The notes beneath the pieces are model-generated. The model searched no databases and was not told the origin of the DNA. It saw only the letters and a program-made list of their open reading frames with translations. From positions 434,001 through 498,000 of the forward strand of contig JABYQU010000020.1 in NCBI GenBank assembly GCA_022264855.1: a DNA stretch of 64,000 nucleotides. Reading direction: 5' to 3'. A program made the translations under genes and the position numbers. Numbering within the stretch: the first letter of the stretch is position 1; each line of letters begins with the position of its first letter. This document shows positions 58,541-64,000 of the stretch, in pieces. The DNA is from Lenzites betulinus. Lineage: Eukaryota; Basidiomycota; Agaricomycetes; Polyporales; Polyporaceae.

Positions 58541-59359
58541 TTCGAACGAAGAGTTGAGATATAAGAGCGAGGAAAGAGAAAGGACAGCGAGAGTGTAGCA
58601 GCAGAGCAAGAGCTTGGGTGTATGAGCAATGAGAAGTAGAGGTATTTTGCTGCTCGCGCCGGCGGGATGGCTGACGAAAGTGGAGGCTGAGTGTGGCTGG
58701 AACTTGAAATTATGATCGCCGCCGAGGGTACTGAGTTACGATCGAAGAAGGCTGCTAGGTCTCGCTAGGTAGGCTGGTAAACTACCAGTCTTTGGTGAAG
58801 CGGAACATACTCGTTTTGCTACAATGGAGGCCGGACTTTTCCGTAGGTAACGACTTGAAGTAGCTGTAGAAGCGATCGAGACTAAGAATTATGATGCAGC
58901 GCTAACATATACTGGGTACTGGATCACTCACCTACAAATAGTCGCGTTTGTCGACGTCTCGCATGAGCGTAACTAGGCGTAACTGTGGGAGCGAGACATG
59001 TTGCTGCATGGAGGGTCATGTAGGCCTCCGAAGTCCGCAGTTTCCTTGAATGTTTTACGGCAGACGCGATCGACGCGTCGCTACAGCCTCGCTATACTAA
59101 TCAGGCTCGCCTACCAGCACGTTTATACGACACACCGTGTCCTATAAAATCTAGTATCCGCAATTGACATATGCATGTTGCAGCTTGATATGGCGTTGAA
59201 ACAGGTCGAAACTCGACGATTCGGACGAGAACGACACAAGAATAGCTCGGCGTCACGTGGTGAGGCAGTCAATATTGATCGCGAGGTGGAACAGCTCGCC
59301 TCACGGCTCTGCTCTCTTCCACTTCCTCGACGACCCCCGTTCTTTCACCGTCTACCAAC
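58541..59359. other. Divergent intergenic region
   Basis: 0.8 kb with the promoters of the unknown gene and the GPI-type secreted protein. TCTTCCACTTCCTCGACGACCCC near 59315-59338 is a CT-rich start-site candidate. No other feature. Confidence 0.35.
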
Positions 59360-60705
59360 ATGCTCAGCGTACCCACCCTCGTCTCTCTTTTGTTCCTCGC
59401 TATCCCCACTGCCGTCCGCGCATCACCCTGTGTCACTTTCGATGCTGATTTCAACCTCTTGGCCTTCGGCCTCAATGGCAAGGATTGGAATGCTGGCCAG
59501 CAAGACTCGTGGACAAGCGGTACGTCCCCTCCAAAGAAGGAAAGTGCAGTTTCTTACTAGTATCTGGTGGTCAGGCTCTGCTACGGACATCACCGCGTCG
59601 GGGAGGCCGTAAGTTCTCTCACCCATGTCCCGCTCACACTAGAGCTCACTACGGCTCTCACACAGACCCTTCGACGGCACAAACACGACATGCTACCTCG
59701 CGCAGTTCTTTAATGCTGTCTACATCCTGAATGGAGACAAGTCCAACCCGTCGGACCTGCACATCTACGACGCTGGGGCCAAGTCATGGTCCACACAATC
59801 AGTCGACGCCGGCAGCTTCGATGTCTCATCATTCAAAGCCATCCTCGACCATGACACGAACGTCTTTTACGCACTCTCGCACGACGAGCTTTGGTTCCTC
59901 GACATGGGCAGTCTCAAGACCGCGAATGCATCTGCGGTTGCCTGGCAAGACGTTGAGCAGTCGCCGTTCGGCGCCGACTACGACCCAGTGATGGCCCTCG
60001 CACAGAATCACGTTCACTTCCTCGACGTTCCCAACGTGCCTGCTGGCTCTGCGGACATCTTTGTCATCCACTGTAGGCACTTCCGCATGCACACCGTCAA
60101 TTAGATTCTCACTAGAGCGCACCAAAGTCTCGTTTTTCCAGCCCCAACCTCAGGCCTACCCTCTCGACGACGGCAAGACGATCCCTGCCACGCATGGCCA
60201 GACCGCGAGCTTCTTCCAGTCCGAGGGCGTCCAGCAGGAGTTTGCATTCATCCCCGACGACGGCTCGCTCACCTACGTCGTGAACGTTGAGACGAACACC
60301 ACGACGACCCTCGCAGGCCCGACCACCAAGGATGCGAACGCTCAGTACGCTGCGAGCATCACCGCGCTCGTCCAGCTCGACAGTACTGGCGCCCTCTCCT
60401 TCATCCCGTACAAGCAGGGCGATGACACCACAAACGCCGCGGCCGCATGGTCTGCCGTTGCGAAGGTCGCCGCTGCCGCTCCCCCTGCGTCGTCTGGCGG
60501 AGCATCGTCGGCGTCGCCCAGCGGGTCGACCGCCAAGTCGGGGTCGTCAACTGCCCCGACCGGCACCATCAAGGGCGCAAGCGGGACGGGTGCCAGCGTG
60601 GCGTCGCCGACTGGCAGTGCGGGATCTAACGGGGCGGTGGCGAATGTGATCAGCCTCGGAGGCATTGCGGGTGCAGTGATAGCGCTCTTCGCGTTCCTTC
60701 ACTGA
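59360..60705 (+). CDS. Secreted cell-surface protein, probable GPI anchor
   Basis: Exons: 59360-59519, 59575-59608, 59666-60072, 60128-60705; 392 residues. The last acceptor (AAAG at 60127) is the one that keeps frame and restores VIHFSFFQP. Signal peptide MLSVPTLVSLLFLAIPTAVRA, then a beta-rich ectodomain (residues 22-300) with N-glycosylation sequons (NTT). A Ser/Thr/Gly/Ala-rich stalk of about 60 residues follows. The hydrophobic tail ANVISLGGIAGAVIALFAFL ends the protein, preceded by small residues, a typical GPI-attachment signal. I know such proteins as common in Agaricomycetes without known function. Kelch-like strands (VYILNG, LHIYDAGAKSW) hint at a propeller but are not decisive. Confidence 0.82.
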
Positions 60706-63700
60706 CCGGCTTCATCGGAGTTTGCATGCTCGTACGCGGACCTTTCTATAGGCGCAAAAAAGGGACATTTTTGCGCATGTTTGGCGGACGCTCACACCGG
60801 ATATCCATCACTAGCTACTTTTAGTCGTTTCCCACCACCACCTTGAACACCTGATTCCATGCTACACTTTCGTAGGATGACATATTGGCGTTCCACTCCT
60901 TATTAGCACTACGGTCTTTACCCATGTCCGTTAGCGAGCTAGCTTTCTGCGGATGCGTCCCGGTGCCTTGCCTCGCGCCCCGTAATTTATATCTGCACCC
61001 TCCTATCAACTAATGGCAGGTTTGACGAACACTACACTTCCACACCCACAGCCTCGGACCATAAAACTTGTCTCGCATCAGGAAGTTTGTGCGTGCTCGC
61101 CGGTGCTGCATGCATTCGATAGACAACAGAATCGCGTTGTAGTAAATCGTATACTGCAACCGGGACCACGAGGGGTGCACCGGAAGATGCCGAGACCCGG
61201 GGTAGGGGGGGGGGGGGGTCCGCGGGCTCCTTATGTCGATGCCTGCATGTCATCTCCAAATAATTTATAGAGGGCCCCTGGGCGCGTGTCTGGCAGCGAG
61301 TTTGGTCTGTCCGTCGTGCAGCAGGCTCTTCGAGTGTCTGTGGGTCGTTTGGGGCCGATTGAGAGCATTATTTGCGTTGACACCGGTCCCCGTCCGACTG
61401 AAGAGCCGCTCACGGGGAATCTGGCATGTGTTGCTGTATGAAATGGCTGTCAATTTTGATACGGGAGGAAACAACTGGAACGGCGATATCCTACGGATAG
61501 AGAATAAACCTGCGGGAAAAGCTCCATCTATACCACCAATTGTCATGTTTGATGTTTTGTCAATGTTTTGCCAACAACTTATGTTCACGCTCATCCCAAT
61601 CCGGAAATATCCAATCAAAACATATGACCAAGCGGCTGGATGCGGAAGTATACTCCCACGAGGGGGGGAGGGGGGTACCCAGCGCGGCCTTATGTCGATG
61701 AACCGACCCCGGTACTTGTGTCAATTCGTGCACCCCTCGTGACCGGGACTGGTCAGCTTCAAAGCGCCCGTCGAATTCCTATTAGACGCCCCAAACACGC
61801 GAGATTCCTGATCTCTACTCCTGGCACTCCTTCGCGCACATTTATAAACATATTATGTTAAATGTTGGTGGCGCAATCAATATTACAAGCTCTCTCTGAG
61901 CTCCGTTACTTCCATTATCATCCATTTGGCCGAGGCCGCGCCTCCCTTGCCCTAACCTCTCTGCCCTAGTGGATTCAGCTCATTTGAAGCCTTAGATTGT
62001 GTATGAGCAAGTCGAGGACGTCACTCGCCAGTTCCGACTACGTCGTCCGATCACCCGGAGGTCGCTGGTGATTATGCGCCGTCCCTCAACACCTCCCTGC
62101 TCTGGTCTCTGAACTCGAGACCCCCGCCGTACTGGCAATCCTCCGTCTTTTCCGCCTCGCCCACGTTGATTATCCCTGCTCTAGTACTCGCTCACGGCCG
62201 GAAGAGTGCCTCCGCGAGACGCGCACAGCGCTCAGCCTCGACTGTGTTGTCGCGTCAATCATGAACTGGATGTCCATGCACCGCTGGGTGAAGGACGTAC
62301 GCTACCTCATGGGCGAGGTGCAGTCCGCCAGCGCTGGCACCACAACCCATCTCTCCACACTCCCTCACTCTGCTGCTCGTTTGCCCGCTCTTTAGCTTTT
62401 CATGCGGAAATGACTGTGGAAGTTATATTATTTGGTTAAGGAAAAGACACCGTGATAGTACCGCGAAAGGCTGCCTTTAACGGCAGTTTCTAGTGCTTTT
62501 CCCTGCTGGCGATATACCTCCCTGCCCGTAGTGATGCCAGCCGCCGAAGGCTGGGATACGCGTCCTTTCAAAGAGTAGCCTACGTCGAGTCTGAGCGCGC
62601 ACAAGCCCACCACCTCCTCCACCCACCTGCGCGATCGTATTCGCGCAAGGACCAGGCCCTCCATTCAGCGATGTAGGTGCAGCAAGGTGCTCCCTGTGTG
62701 CTATCCGGCAGCCCAGCGCGAGACACAACGCCCACCCACTCGTTTGTGGCTTGCAGCCGCTGCAGCGGTAGGTTCCGTGTCCATGCCTACTCGTGCCGAC
62801 TGACGCCTGTGCAGCTCCCGCCTCCACAGGCTCCAGAATGAGTGCTTGCGCGTATCATCGAGGTTCAACGCGGTGGCCGGCAGACTCGACCGTGTACGTT
62901 CCGGTATCGCATCGGGCACCCTCCCACCCACAACACTCCCTCTGCGCGGCGCCTCCCTCCCAGTGCAACACTCCCTCCCAGTGCAACGACGCTGCACCCG
63001 ATGCGAGCCCAGCACACCCCGACGCATGGAAACGGCCACAGCAGGGCACTCGTCTCCCAAGTCTCCCAACATTTCCAGCCGCCTGGCTGCAAGCAATGCG
63101 CCCGCCGCCCGCCGACTCCTTCCATGATCGTGCATCCTCAGGATGCTCGTGCTATTCGCGGCGCCCCGACCGAACATCTGCCGCCAAACGGGCAAACGGC
63201 CCGTATGCGCAGAAGCACCGTGCGTGTTGGCTTCATGCACACTCTCTGGTCTCGGGCAGTACGTTTGTCCGACCATGTCTGCACATGGTAGCTGACTGCA
63301 CCACTCGCCACCAGCTGCCTCCTCCGCGCCATCTCGCACCCACAGACACAAGCCCTTCGAGCCCTTATAGATCCGAGCCCACGCGAGCGTCGAATATCAA
63401 TAACTATCTGCTTCCAGTCCGACCCTACACCGTTCCGCCTGGCAGGAATGCGCACCGATGCTCCCAGCGCACTCCAAGTCAAGCGCTTATTTAGCACCAA
63501 CATAGTGTTTTGCTCATACGCCGCCGGCCCCTGCCCCCTGCCCCGCGTAACTCGGTACGTGCACTCCCCTGTGATAACGCGCTACGCTCACCGAGTTACA
63601 GTCCGATCCGAGCAAAACCCACTCTTGTCGGTTTCGCCCATTTGGCGGGACATGGACAGACATTCGTTCGCCGGAGTTGTATACATCAGTTGTTGCAACA

Positions 63701-63859
63701 TTCTAGGTGTAATAAATAGCGGTAGTTGCAACTTCGGCGGTTTAAGGCCAAATAGGCGCCGTTCGGCACAGCCACTGACGCGCGAGACGCAGGCGCCTAT
63801 CTGCAGTTGCAGTCACGGCGAGGTGGGCGTCTGTTGTAGTTGCAGCCACGAAAAGAATA
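60706..63859. other. Right-end stretch without convincing genes
   Basis: 3.1 kb. Contents: a G14 run (61205-61218); a diverged direct repeat of a G-rich block ending CCTTATGTCGATG (61229-61241 and 61688-61700); a 14-bp inverted repeat CACGAGGGGTGCAC (61167-61180 against 61728-61741); and an 18-bp direct repeat of CTCCCTCCCAGTGCAAC near 62956-62990. The longest frames (62701-63351 minus, 62793-63494 plus) overlap each other and are Arg/Cys/His-rich, so they look like chance frames. Confidence 0.45.
61167..61741. repeat. Repeat cluster: G14 tract, G-rich direct repeats, 14-bp inverted repeat
   Basis: An inverted pair (61167-61180 and 61728-61741) brackets two G-rich blocks each followed by CCTTATGTCGATG about 459 bp apart. 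This could be a worn non-autonomous element of about 575 bp, but no target duplication was seen. Confidence 0.35.
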
Positions 63860-63944
63860 CGCAGCCAGCGGAATTGAACACCGGACCTGCTGCAAAAGCC
63901 TAAGTAAGAGTCATACACATAAACCACTCAGCCACAGGGCTGTA
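63860..63944 (-). other. tRNA-like / SINE-head sequence with pol III A and B boxes
   Basis: On minus, TGGCTGAGTGG (63934-63924) matches an A box and GGTGTTCAATTCC (63882-63870) matches a B box, 41 nt apart, as in long-variable-arm tRNAs such as Ser or Leu. The ends can pair over 6 of 7 positions (TACAGCC with GGCTGCG), but the T stem is badly mismatched. A working tRNA is therefore unlikely. It is either a tRNA pseudogene or the head of a SINE whose body continues left of 63860. Confidence 0.4.
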
Positions 63945-64000
63945 CAAATGTCAGGGCTGTCCACGGTACTAGTTCTGATACATTTTCCCAGCTACTAATG

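Noticed and set aside
62701..63494. Overlapping 216- and 233-codon frames on opposite strands
   Set aside because: Mutually antisense, Arg/Cys/His-rich, no motif, no plausible splicing.
1..64000. CRISPR array, bacterial operon or prophage
   Set aside because: No regular spaced repeats, no Shine-Dalgarno-led gene strings, and intron-rich eukaryotic genes throughout.

Overview
The window looks like nuclear chromosomal DNA of a filamentous basidiomycete, most likely an Agaricomycete. Genes are split by many introns of about 50-60 bp with GTRNGT donors and YAG acceptors. Micro-exons of 11, 12 and 18 nt occur, intergenic spaces are short, and the gene content is typical of mushrooms (HyuA-DUF917, MRJP-like, LYC1, Bir1, WAPL, MLH1, RING-RRM). 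No bacterial operon, CRISPR array or phage signal was seen. Exon models were built by hand from splice signals, reading frame and family knowledge. No alignment or database search was run.

Layout. (1) 1-17962 is a catabolic-looking block. Two near-identical hydantoinase/oxoprolinase-DUF917 genes point outward (copy 1 on minus, cut by the left window edge; copy 2 on plus, complete). Between them lie an amidase, a LYC1-type N-acetyltransferase and a Baeyer-Villiger-like flavoprotein monooxygenase. The same 12-bp palindrome stands about 450-470 bp upstream of both hydantoinase starts. (2) 18969-25547 holds an unknown disordered protein, MLH1 and an unknown acidic protein. (3) 25548-30942 is a gene-poor stretch. 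(4) 30943-36081 carries two tandem paralogues with three odd C2H2-like fingers, separated by low-complexity DNA. (5) 36630-40492 has an intact secreted MRJP-like gene with a decayed copy beside it. (6) 41360-46090 has a RING-RRM gene, a 549-bp hAT-like non-autonomous element with a perfect 8-bp target duplication, and a small possibly truncated gene. (7) 46815-53134 holds WAPL and a two-BIR survivin/Bir1-like protein in the same direction. (8) 53393-57059 has two tandem protein kinases sharing an intron position. (9) 57758-60705 has an unknown protein and a secreted protein with a probable GPI anchor. (10) 60706-64000 has no convincing protein gene but holds a G14 tract, short repeats and a degenerate tRNA-like or SINE-like pol III sequence at the right end.

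How the genes fit together. The left block could form a nitrogen and ring-opening catabolic module: ATP-dependent opening of a hydantoin or thiohydantoin-like ring, amide hydrolysis, oxygenation and amine acetylation. This rests on families and clustering only. MLH1, WAPL and Bir1 all act in chromosome maintenance, but nothing in the sequence shows that their proximity is functional.
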